Shown piece after piece: positions 1 through 7,895 of a stretch of 64,000 nucleotides of DNA; position 1 is the stretch's first letter, and each line of letters opens with the position of its first letter. Made by a program: the position numbers and the translations under genes. The notes under the pieces were generated by a model. The model worked only from the letters and a program-made list of their open reading frames with translations, had not been told where the DNA came from and ran no database searches. The stretch comes from Pacificispira sp002696645 (GTDB taxonomy: Bacteria; Pseudomonadota; Alphaproteobacteria; UBA8366; Aestuariispiraceae): NCBI RefSeq assembly GCF_048892425.1, contig NZ_JBLZHU010000002.1, positions 310,001 through 374,000 of the forward strand. The letters are read 5' to 3'.

Positions 1-521
1 CCTATGCCAATCGCGGCACAAGAGAGTCTGAGCCGGATGTCTTTGATGCAGATGCGACGGCCTTCATTCAGGCACGGGACAGCTTTTACATGGCCAGCGT
101 GTCAGAAACCGGATGGCCCTATGTCCAGCATCGGGGTGGGCCTGTTGGTTTCTTAAAGGTGCTGTCGCCAACAACCATGGGCTTTGCAGATTTTCGCGGC
201 AATCGACAGTATATCAGTGCCGGAAATCTGAAGCAGGATGACCGTGTCAGCCTGATCCTGGTGGACTATCCCAGTCGGGCAAGGTTGAAAATTATGGGCC
301 ATGCCCGTGTGACCGACGACCCAGAAATTCTGACGAGCCTCTCTATGCCGGATTACAAGGCCAAGGTTGAACAGGCCTTCCTGATCGATCTCGCTGCCCT
401 GGAATGGAACTGTCCGCAACATATCACGCCGCGCTTTACCAATGCGGAAATCCAGCAAGCGGTGGCGCCATTGCATATGCGCATCGCAGAGCTGGAGGCG
501 GAACTGGCACGGCGGGGGTAG
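1..521 (+). CDS. Pyridoxamine 5'-phosphate oxidase-family protein (5' end missing)
   Basis: The reading frame is open from the first bases of the window (codons begin at base 3), so the start lies upstream; an internal ATG at 90 is not the likely start because family-typical sequence (AFIQARDSFYMASVSE) already precedes it. The visible 172 or so residues carry the split-barrel flavin-binding pattern of the PNPOx-like superfamily (a GWPYVQHRGGP stretch, then MGFADFRGNRQYISAGNL, then DDRVSLILVDYP). A charged helical tail (MRIAELEAELARRG) ends the protein. Such proteins bind FMN or a related cofactor and are often annotated as general stress or nitroreductase-like proteins; the substrate cannot be deduced. 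It ends 2 bases before the stop of the convergent HD-GYP gene. Confidence 0.8.
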   Translation, partial: YANRGTRESEPDVFDADATAFIQARDSFYMASVSETGWPYVQHRGGPVGFLKVLSPTTMGFADFRGNRQYISAGNLKQDDRVSLILVDYPSRARLKIMGHARVTDDPEILTSLSMPDYKAKVEQAFLIDLAALEWNCPQHITPRFTNAEIQQAVAPLHMRIAELEAELARRG

Positions 522-523
522 GG

Positions 524-2314
524 TTACTCCGCCGCGCTCTGGGTCGTCAGCATGGTTGGGCTGGGCAGATAGTCTTCGATATTGACCGGGTCCACCTGGC
601 TGGGGTCCAGGAATTCATCGGCATAGGTTTTCCAGACGCCAGAGCGCAGGAACAGGTCGAACAGATCTGCATCGATATGCTGGTCCTTGCACATGAATTT
701 CATGATCTTCAGGGATTCGCTGACCGTCTTGGCCTTTTTATAGGGACGGTCGGCGGCCGTCAGGGCCTCAAAGATATCGGCAATCGCCATAATGCGCGCG
801 GGGATCGACATATCCGCCTTGGTCAACCCTTTGGGATAGCCCGTACCGTCCATCTTTTCGTGGTGACCGCCCGCATATTCCGGAACCCGACGCATCTTCT
901 TCGGGAAAGGCAGTTGTTCCAGCATCTTGATGGTCACGACGATATGGTCGTTGATTTTCTCACGCTCTTCCGCCGTCAGGGTTCCGCGCCGGATCGACAG
1001 ATTGGTCAATTCGCCCAAATTATAATTGCCGGTCTTGTGCTCCGGCAGATCGCCGATCAAGGGTTCCTGGGCCGGGGCGGGCGGTGGTGGGTTTTTTGCC
1101 ACCAGCATCGCTTCTGGCGGGCTCAACCCAATCCCTTTGTCGAAATAGCGGGTCCAGCGCCGTTGCCCGATCTCTTTCAGGCGCTCAATATCGGCATCGT
1201 CCATGAATTCCCCACCAACATTTGCATTGGCGACGAAAGCATATTCTTCCTGCAGCTTATCCACCGCGAATTGAAAATCCCGGTCACAGGTATCGGGGTC
1301 TTCTCCGTCCAGCTTCCGTTTCAGGCATTCGATTTCCGCATCCCGATGCATCACCTCAAAACGGGTGCGAACCTCGTGAATGCGGTTATAGATCGTCTCC
1401 AGCTTGGACGCCTTATCGACGACATATTCCGGCGTCGTGACCTTCCCGCAATCGTGCAGCCAGGCCGCGATATGCAATTCATACCATTCGTCCTCGTCCA
1501 GGTCGAAACCCGCGAAGATCCCTTCTTCGGATTCGCAGGCGGCTTTGGCCAGCAGTTTGGTGATCTCTGGAACACGCTGACAATGACCACCGGTATAGGG
1601 TGACTTGTCATCGATCGAGGCCGCGATCATCTCAATCAGGGAATTCCACAGCGCCCGCTGTTGCTGGATCAGCATTTGATTTTCCAGCGCCACTGCTGCC
1701 TGGCTGGTCAGTGCCTCGATCATCGGCTGAAGCGAGGTTTCAAAGGCGATGGTGTTGCTGGTCTGGTCCCGTGCATTGATCAATTGCAACACGCCAATCA
1801 CTTCGCGCTGCGTATTGATCATGGGGACTGTCAGGAAGGATTTCGACCGATAGCCCGTTGTCTCATCGAATTTCTTGGTGCCGGAAAAATCGTATTCCTG
1901 GGCCTCATAGGCATCCACGATATTGCTGGCCACGGCCTGATGATACACAGCCGATGCAACATTGTTCATATTTTTGGATGAATCGGGCCGATACAAAGGC
2001 ACGGGAGGAAATGGAATTTTCTTTCCCGTCGTACCGCCCATGGAAATGTTCAGCGTGTCATTGCGCATAATCTGAAACGACAGGCCGGTTTCGTCGTCGG
2101 TTACCAGATACAGCGTTCCGCCATCGGCGTTATAGATATTCTTGGCTTCCAAAAGAATCATTTCCATCAGGCGGTCATGATCTTTTTCAGACGACAGCGC
2201 GATCCCAAGCTCCACCAGACGATGGATCATCTTTTCGCCCGCACGGCGTCCAAACCGGTCTTCGCGCCGGTTGTCTTCTTTTAAATCGATGTCAGCGTCA
2301 GAATTATGTTCCAT
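524..2314 (-). CDS. GAF-HD-GYP domain protein, probable cyclic-di-GMP phosphodiesterase
   Basis: 596 residues. An N-terminal GAF domain (about 45-215) precedes an HD-GYP domain. The HD pair is in AWLHDCGKVTTPEYV near residue 288, and the signature HHEKMDGTGYPKGL is near 481. In ordinary HD-GYP proteins these are roughly 55-80 residues apart; here about 190 lie between them, so the domain carries an insertion of about 120-130 residues, including a proline run (PPPPAPAQEP). The metal ligands appear intact, which favours an active phosphodiesterase acting on cyclic-di-GMP or a related dinucleotide; the substrate is inferred from family. No transmembrane segment is seen, so it is probably cytosolic. 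It is last in the minus-strand block, 134 bases after the CHASE2 cyclase, and ends against the convergent gene at 521. Confidence 0.9.
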   Translation of the reverse strand: MEHNSDADIDLKEDNRREDRFGRRAGEKMIHRLVELGIALSSEKDHDRLMEMILLEAKNIYNADGGTLYLVTDDETGLSFQIMRNDTLNISMGGTTGKKIPFPPVPLYRPDSSKNMNNVASAVYHQAVASNIVDAYEAQEYDFSGTKKFDETTGYRSKSFLTVPMINTQREVIGVLQLINARDQTSNTIAFETSLQPMIEALTSQAAVALENQMLIQQQRALWNSLIEMIAASIDDKSPYTGGHCQRVPEITKLLAKAACESEEGIFAGFDLDEDEWYELHIAAWLHDCGKVTTPEYVVDKASKLETIYNRIHEVRTRFEVMHRDAEIECLKRKLDGEDPDTCDRDFQFAVDKLQEEYAFVANANVGGEFMDDADIERLKEIGQRRWTRYFDKGIGLSPPEAMLVAKNPPPPAPAQEPLIGDLPEHKTGNYNLGELTNLSIRRGTLTAEEREKINDHIVVTIKMLEQLPFPKKMRRVPEYAGGHHEKMDGTGYPKGLTKADMSIPARIMAIADIFEALTAADRPYKKAKTVSESLKIMKFMCKDQHIDADLFDLFLRSGVWKTYADEFLDPSQVDPVNIEDYLPSPTMLTTQSAAE

Positions 2315-2448
2315 GGGAACGTATTTTTAACCCATACCGGCTTCAGTTGCTGTTTCACGCAGCAACTTTGTGATTATTGGAATAACGAATGCAGTTTATC
2401 ACAGCATCGCGACTTGTATATCGCAACCTTGGAAAACATTTCCAGGGG
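2315..2448 (-). promoter_or_regulatory. Intergenic spacer with two inverted repeats upstream of the HD-GYP gene
   Basis: The 134 bases between the cyclase stop and the HD-GYP start hold two perfect inverted repeats. The first is TGGAAA/TTTCCA at 2430-2444 with a 3-base loop, directly behind the cyclase stop. The second is AGTTGCTG/CAGCAACT at 2345-2367 with a 7-base loop, 31 bases before the HD-GYP ATG. Neither is followed by a T run on the minus strand, so they do not look like standard terminators. They could be an mRNA processing or attenuation element, or protein binding sites for a separate HD-GYP promoter. The function is unknown. Confidence 0.45.
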
Positions 2449-4740
2449 TTATTTGCTGGTTGCGATATAAACGCCATCCCAGTTCGCCGGCGGGGGATTT
2501 TGGCGGTATTCGTCGATGCGTTCCTGATAAATCGCGTAAAATCCATCCATCTGGCCGGATAATTTTCCGGTCAGCGCCTTTAGAAGGGATTCAGCCTGAT
2601 CCCATTCCTGTGCGCGAAAGGCGGAAAGCAGCGTTTCATGGTGCCGGGCATGATCCAGAAACTCCTGCGACTGTCTGAGGTCGCTGCGCCCGATGCAGGT
2701 TGCGATCGTCACCGCCTCGGACTTGCCCTTCACCGCTATTCGATCCAGTTCCAGCGTTGCGAAATCATCCGCAACAGCGTGCCATGTGTCGGTGCCCAGA
2801 ACGATGCCCACGCCATAGCTTTTCGACTGACCCTCCAGCCGAGAGGCCAGATTGACGGCATCCCCCAGAACGGAATAGTCAAAGCGCTGGTCCGAGCCCA
2901 TATTCCCGACCACGCAATCCCCGGTATTGACCCCAATCCCGATATTCAACGGCAGGAAGGGGTCGCCCGCCGCCTGTGCTTCTGCCTCACGCTCTTTGTT
3001 CAATGCTTCCAGGGCTTCAAACATCGATAATGCGGATTCGCAGGCGTCCTTAGGGTGATTCGGCACATCCAATGGGGCATTCCAGAAGGCCATGATACAA
3101 TCGCCCATATATTTATCAATCGTGCCGCGTCGATCCAGAATGCAGTCCGTCAATGGGGTCAGGAAGCGATTGATCAGCAAGGTCAACCCCTGGGGATTGC
3201 CCTTAAAGCTTTCTGAAATCGTTGTGAAACCGCGAACATCACAAAACAGGAAGGTCAGTGTCTTTGTTTCACCGCCCAGTTTCAGGCGTTCCGGCTGTTC
3301 TGCCAATTGCTGCACCAGATCCGGGGAAAGATAATGCGCAAAAGCGCCGCGAATCTGGCGTCGCTGAGATTCTTCCCGAACGAACAGTATTACGGTTCCT
3401 GCCAGATAAATTGCCAGCGTCGCGCCGCTGGGAAACACAGGATCGAACAGCTGTAGATGCTGGGTGAACATCATCCAGGCAAAACCAAAGGCCCCCATGA
3501 CGCAGATCCCGCCAAACAGCGCGGATTTGGCCGCACCCAATCGGGGCATCGCGATGATCAACAGCAGACCCAGGATCAGAATAAAACCCAACTCAAAATA
3601 AAACGCCGTGCCGGGGCGTTCCAGAAAATGATCGCTGATGACCTGTTCGGCGATTTCAGCATGAATCTCCACCCCTGGATATTGCGAGGCCAAGGCGGTT
3701 GCGCGCAAATCCAGCAGGCCCGCTGCCGTGGCGCCCACAAAGACGATGGCTCCCTGGACAAGGGTGGGATCAAAGGTGCCGTCTAACACGGATTTTGCTG
3801 AGATAAACCGTTCTTGCCGGTGGCCGGTGGAATGCAACCAGATTCGCCCAAAAGGATCGGTTGGGATGGTTTTTGCGCCGATCTGGATATTGGCCAGACC
3901 ATTCACATTGCCCTGTTCCAACAGGGACGCTGTGCTGTCGGTTCCCGCCGCCCGGACGATCATGGTTTTAACCCCCTGAACCGTGCGGAAAGCTTCCGCG
4001 ACCAGCGAGGGGTATAGCAGCGTGTCGCTCCCATTTTTGGGATCCAACTGGAAAATCACGGGCACGCGGCGAACCAGGCCGTCCTGTTCCAGGCGCATGC
4101 TGAAGCTGCCATTGCCAGATGCGGCCTTCTCAAAGATCGGCAGATTGGTGACAGCGCCCGTATAAACGGGTTTCAGGAAGCGCCGCACATCGCCCGCATT
4201 CAGTCCTTTGGTCGCAAAGGTTCCATCAAAATCCGGTATGCGGGGCAGGCGTTCATCCTGGCTGAGCACGAAACCCAGAACCACAGGGTTCAATGCCTCC
4301 AGATACTGGGCAAAGGCAGCATCGAAGTCTGGCAGGTTCTTAATCCGCTCCATCAGGTCTTCTGCGCCTTCCAGAACAGACCATTCCTTAACGGCATTCG
4401 GTGGGGAAATGCGGTCCGGTTCCGAAAACACAATATCAAAGGCGACAACTGCCGCGCCGGCCTGGCGCAGGTTCAGAACCATCTGGGCAATTGTCAGGCG
4501 CGACCAGGGCCATTGACCGTGAGCAGCCAGGCTGTCCTCGTCAATATCGACGATCCGGACGGGAATATCGGCGTCTGGATTATAGTCTCTTGGATAGGCG
4601 CGCATCAATTCGTCAAATACCGCGAATTGCAGCCCCTCCAGCCAATTGGGTTCTGATGCACGCACAAAAAGGGCGCCGATCAACAGCAGAAGCGGCGCCC
4701 AGAAATGTGCTTTTTTCCCAAACCAGGTCATGGTCGACAT
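2449..4740 (-). CDS. CHASE2 sensor class III adenylate/guanylate cyclase
   Basis: 763 residues. One N-terminal membrane segment (about 12-27) is followed by a large extracytoplasmic CHASE2 domain (about 30-375) containing the family's DIVFSEPD and VFVGATAAGLLDLRATAL stretches. Three membrane segments follow (about 380-455), then a cytosolic class III cyclase domain (about 490-670). The catalytic domain keeps the metal-binding Asp in FCDVRGFTTISE, the second motif DKYMGDCIMAFWNAP and the transition-state motif VLGDAVNLASRLEG, so it should be active; Lys and Asp at the purine-specificity positions favour ATP, though this is inference. It follows the FecR gene by 32 bases and is probably cotranscribed with it, which makes the secreted FecR protein a candidate ligand or partner for the CHASE2 domain. 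Confidence 0.92.
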   Translation of the reverse strand: MSTMTWFGKKAHFWAPLLLLIGALFVRASEPNWLEGLQFAVFDELMRAYPRDYNPDADIPVRIVDIDEDSLAAHGQWPWSRLTIAQMVLNLRQAGAAVVAFDIVFSEPDRISPPNAVKEWSVLEGAEDLMERIKNLPDFDAAFAQYLEALNPVVLGFVLSQDERLPRIPDFDGTFATKGLNAGDVRRFLKPVYTGAVTNLPIFEKAASGNGSFSMRLEQDGLVRRVPVIFQLDPKNGSDTLLYPSLVAEAFRTVQGVKTMIVRAAGTDSTASLLEQGNVNGLANIQIGAKTIPTDPFGRIWLHSTGHRQERFISAKSVLDGTFDPTLVQGAIVFVGATAAGLLDLRATALASQYPGVEIHAEIAEQVISDHFLERPGTAFYFELGFILILGLLLIIAMPRLGAAKSALFGGICVMGAFGFAWMMFTQHLQLFDPVFPSGATLAIYLAGTVILFVREESQRRQIRGAFAHYLSPDLVQQLAEQPERLKLGGETKTLTFLFCDVRGFTTISESFKGNPQGLTLLINRFLTPLTDCILDRRGTIDKYMGDCIMAFWNAPLDVPNHPKDACESALSMFEALEALNKEREAEAQAAGDPFLPLNIGIGVNTGDCVVGNMGSDQRFDYSVLGDAVNLASRLEGQSKSYGVGIVLGTDTWHAVADDFATLELDRIAVKGKSEAVTIATCIGRSDLRQSQEFLDHARHHETLLSAFRAQEWDQAESLLKALTGKLSGQMDGFYAIYQERIDEYRQNPPPANWDGVYIATSK

Positions 4741-4772
4741 TCAGATCAGAAAAGAGTGATTATGATACAAAA

Positions 4773-6128
4773 TCACATGCCGGCGCTGAGCGTCGCGCTG
4801 CCTGTTCCGGTTCCGCCGTTATGGCTGACCGAAAGTTCCAGTGAATTCGTTCCGGTAAATGTGACACCGCCGGTGCAACTGCCGCAGGTTCCGGTATTGT
4901 TATTGGATCCGATGGCGAAGCTGGAGGTCGAATCGTTCACGGCCACACCACTATTGGAATTCAGAATGACGGTCCCAATATCTGTCGACCCCTGCTTCAG
5001 GATTCCTGTGCTAATATCCACGGTGCGGGCGGAAAAATCGACATTGGTGTTGAAGCTGCCGATTATCGCGCCGGTCAGGTCCCCTGACCCGCTGACGCTG
5101 CTTTCCCCGGAAAATGCCGCAGCGATATCGGCATAGGTGAAACCCCGACTGTTGCCGGCCAGATCATTTGTATTGGCGACATCCTGAGACTGGCTTGTAT
5201 TGGTGTTGGTGGTGCTGATCGTGTTTACCTGCTTGAAGGAGGTGTCATTCGATACGTTGGATTGGGACTGAGCATTCTCGGTACCGCTGCTTTCCGTATT
5301 GGTATCCGTGGAATTGGATTGGTCACCAGAAGAATCATTGCCGCTGTCGGCGTTAGAACTCTGATTGCCTCCCCGTGCCGTCAGACCGGCGCTGATCTGT
5401 TGCAGGGCGCCAGGTGGGGCGATGAAAAACACAGGGGGTTGCCCCGGGGTTGCCAGAACGGCACCGCCCGGACGATTCAGATCCACAGATCCATTGGGAG
5501 AGGAAAAGGTGAAGGACCCGATCGGCGCACCGGTCTGGGTCAGTGGCCCCGGTCCGGAAAGGGCTGCAAAGACCACCGGTTGCGGGTTACCGGATGTATC
5601 TTGGGCACCTTGATTCTGTTGTTCCATCTCCTGCGGGAAAATTTCAGTTGCCTCTTCCACGGTCAGGATGGCCACATCGCCAAGGGTCCCGCGAATCCCA
5701 ATGGTGCCGACCGGCAATTTGATCGTCATGTTCTGGGGATTGCCAGACGATACATTCCCCGTCACGAACCGCATCACCCCCTTGGTCATGTTGGCAGCAA
5801 GAGAGCCCTGTCCGGTCGCGGGGTCATAGACAAAAGTATCGATGGAAATTTCACTTTCCGGACCGATGGTGAAGACGGTTTCATCCAACAGCATGATCTG
5901 CATGCCGGAGTCCGGCCCTGATGTGACGGCATCGTTCAGAAAGATCGGCTCGCCACTGTCGATTTGCCGCCCGACCGCATCGACGCGCGCAACACTGACT
6001 TGACCTTGCACCGCCGCGGAAACGCCGGCCTGCACCAGGTCTTGCGAAACGGCTGGACCGAAGGGCAGCAGGACCAGCGCGGCGACGGCGCAAATCTGTG
6101 CGGTAAGAGGGCGTGTCGCATATGTCAT
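4773..6128 (-). CDS. Secreted FecR-domain protein with Ser/Asn/Thr-rich stalk and TbpB-like C-terminal domain
   Basis: 451 residues from the ATG at 6128, chosen because an AGGAAGGG ribosome site stands about 10 bases upstream; an in-frame codon at 6155 lacks this. A signal peptide (to about residue 28, ending AVSQ) is followed by a FecR domain (about 40-160, with GPESEISIDTFVYDP and PVGTIGIRGTLGDVAIL). Residues about 250-328 are a low-complexity stretch of Ser, Asn, Thr, Gln, Asp and Gly. The last 120 residues (GSFNTNVDFSARTVDIS, later FTGTNSLELSVSHNGG) resemble the small beta-barrel of TbpB/HpuA-type surface proteins and contain a CGSC pair. It starts 17 bases after the stop of a DUF560 barrel gene, which fits a translocator-cargo pair. 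The FecR call is firm; the barrel call rests on pattern only. Confidence 0.85.
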   Translation of the reverse strand: MTYATRPLTAQICAVAALVLLPFGPAVSQDLVQAGVSAAVQGQVSVARVDAVGRQIDSGEPIFLNDAVTSGPDSGMQIMLLDETVFTIGPESEISIDTFVYDPATGQGSLAANMTKGVMRFVTGNVSSGNPQNMTIKLPVGTIGIRGTLGDVAILTVEEATEIFPQEMEQQNQGAQDTSGNPQPVVFAALSGPGPLTQTGAPIGSFTFSSPNGSVDLNRPGGAVLATPGQPPVFFIAPPGALQQISAGLTARGGNQSSNADSGNDSSGDQSNSTDTNTESSGTENAQSQSNVSNDTSFKQVNTISTTNTNTSQSQDVANTNDLAGNSRGFTYADIAAAFSGESSVSGSGDLTGAIIGSFNTNVDFSARTVDISTGILKQGSTDIGTVILNSNSGVAVNDSTSSFAIGSNNNTGTCGSCTGGVTFTGTNSLELSVSHNGGTGTGSATLSAGM

Positions 6129-6144
6129 CGGGCTGATCCCTTCC

Positions 6145-7659
6145 TCAAAAATCAAAGGCGCGAGACAGCAAGAGCTGGATGCGCTTATTTTCGGTCTGGT
6201 AGTTTGTGATATTGGAACGCTGATAGCGATATTCCCCGGTCAGAGAGATCGTCGTCTCTTCGGCAAAAGACAGAAATTCCGCGTTTTCCGTGCGCTGTTC
6301 CTGTATCCAGTCCGACCCGATCAATTCTGATAGGGGCATCCCATAGGTCATGCGAACACGAAAGGGCTGTTCCAGGCGGTGAACCCCGTTTTGCACCAAG
6401 GGGTCCGGGTGTTTGTACTGTCTTGTGCCCAGCATCACGCTACTGACCAGAAATTTCCCGTTTTCGAGGATCCAGGTATGGTTCGCCTCAACATTTTGAT
6501 AGGAGTATGAGAAGGTCTTCGCCCCATTGTTTCCACTATCGGCGGCACCGCTCTTATATTGAGACTGTGCGACCAGAGAGACATAGTGATCCGGGAATAA
6601 CAGCGTTCCAACCCCCAGCTCCACATCTGACTTCTTGCCGCTGCGCAGGGTTAATGTCTGGAAATCAGGTGTGTTGTGATAGTTTTCATCCTGACCGGAG
6701 ACCAGAAACCATGTGTCCAGCAGGGCGGCGTCCGGGTCGGGCAGACGAATCTTGTGATCCAGCCTCAGTTCAACACCTTTTGAGGTATAAAACTTGTTCC
6801 AGCCGATGCGCATATTGGACAGGAAAACCCGGGGCGCAATGGTGATGCTTGGATAGCGCCAGCGGAACCCCAGATCCGTATTCAGGGCCTGAATATCCAG
6901 CTTGTTCTGTTCTGACAGCGTGTCCCCATACAGATCGACGCCGCCAAAGAATTCATGCTGGTTCTGAAGGCCGGGATCATGGGTGAAGTCGTATCCCAAT
7001 ATTGTCAGTAACCCGATATCGCCGTTTGGGCGATCCCGCTCCAGGGCAATCGGACTGCGTGCGCCAAAGGCCATCAGGCTTTCCGAAACCGGTGCTGCAT
7101 TTCGATTGGTATCGGCATAAACGCCGACACTGACCCGCACGGATTGTTTGGTTGCCTGTTGTTGCTGTTGAATGTCGGCAAGGTAGGTATTCACCTGTTG
7201 GCGCACATCGTCCGGCAGGTCCGCTTCTGCGACAGTTTGAAATTCTCGTTCGGCACCGGCCATATTGTCCAGGCGATACAGAATGATGGCATATAACAGC
7301 CGAACATTCAGCGCCTCTGGTGCGATCAGCAGAACCCGCTCCAGCGTGGCGAGCGCGCCCTTCACATTGCCGTCCTGAATCTGTTTGCGCGCATAACAGA
7401 CATTCAAGGCGGTGTCGTCAGGATTGGACAGGACATCTGCAAAAGTGACCGGCGGGCAGTTTGGATCATTCATCGCTGAAATAGCGGCGCTGGTCGCTTG
7501 CCTGACGTCATTTAAGGCTGGCGTGCCTTGCTGAGCCTCATCAATTTGCTGATCCAGAGAGTTTTGTGCGACCTGCTGGGCGCTGGCCATTCCTGAAGGA
7601 ATAGCCCAGGCGATGGAGGTCACAACAATCGAAAGAATAAAAGAATGCCGACAGTCCAT
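6145..7659 (-). CDS. TPR plus DUF560 (Slam-like) outer-membrane beta-barrel protein
   Basis: 504 residues from the ATG at 7659, preceded by an AAGGAAG ribosome site; an in-frame codon at 7710 would add 17 residues ahead of an obvious signal peptide (MDCRHSFILSIVV to ASAQQ). After the signal come TPR-like helices (about 85-170, including GALATLERVLLIAPEALNVR). A C-terminal barrel (about 180-504) opens with RVSVGVYADTNRNAAP, typical of DUF560, and ends LLSRAFDF, the terminal aromatic expected for outer-membrane insertion. DUF560 proteins of the Slam/type XI secretion family move lipoproteins or soluble cargo across the outer membrane. The FecR gene follows after 17 bases and carries a cargo-like C-terminal domain. 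The family call is good; the transport role is inferred. Confidence 0.85.
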   Translation of the reverse strand: MDCRHSFILSIVVTSIAWAIPSGMASAQQVAQNSLDQQIDEAQQGTPALNDVRQATSAAISAMNDPNCPPVTFADVLSNPDDTALNVCYARKQIQDGNVKGALATLERVLLIAPEALNVRLLYAIILYRLDNMAGAEREFQTVAEADLPDDVRQQVNTYLADIQQQQQATKQSVRVSVGVYADTNRNAAPVSESLMAFGARSPIALERDRPNGDIGLLTILGYDFTHDPGLQNQHEFFGGVDLYGDTLSEQNKLDIQALNTDLGFRWRYPSITIAPRVFLSNMRIGWNKFYTSKGVELRLDHKIRLPDPDAALLDTWFLVSGQDENYHNTPDFQTLTLRSGKKSDVELGVGTLLFPDHYVSLVAQSQYKSGAADSGNNGAKTFSYSYQNVEANHTWILENGKFLVSSVMLGTRQYKHPDPLVQNGVHRLEQPFRVRMTYGMPLSELIGSDWIQEQRTENAEFLSFAEETTISLTGEYRYQRSNITNYQTENKRIQLLLSRAFDF

Positions 7660-7738
7660 TTCACGAACTTCCTTAGTCCAATTATATGCAGCTGATACCG
7701 CCCCCGCCATCCAAACAAAAATATAACTTAATGCTGAT

Positions 7739-7769
7739 ACTTTAGCATAAATGCATATTCGTTTTTCAA
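7739..7769 (-). promoter_or_regulatory. Possible promoter for the DUF560-FecR-cyclase operon
   Basis: On the minus strand an AT-rich stretch holds TTGAAA (7764-7769) and TAAAGT (7739-7744) separated by 19 bases, about 80 bases ahead of the DUF560 start at 7659. The 7660-7895 spacer has no other convincing gene and is more AT-rich than its surroundings, as expected for a promoter region. The long spacer and imperfect hexamers make this tentative. Confidence 0.3.
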
Positions 7770-7895
7770 TAAAAGTGACCGTTAACCACTATCTTTCGTA
7801 AAGTTGCGGGTTATTGTTGCCGGTTTGCAACGGAAAATCGTCTCTGTCTGCCTCTCTGCGTTTTGTCAGCCTTGATTGCTGTCCCTTGTGCGCCC

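Noticed and set aside
404..1603. Long plus-strand open frame of 399 codons
   Set aside because: It lies wholly over the minus-strand GAF-HD-GYP gene and the end of the first gene, has no family-like wording and is explained by GC-rich antisense reading.
6129..6155. Upstream start for the FecR protein
   Set aside because: The extra nine residues precede a clear signal peptide, and the ribosome site fits the ATG at 6128.
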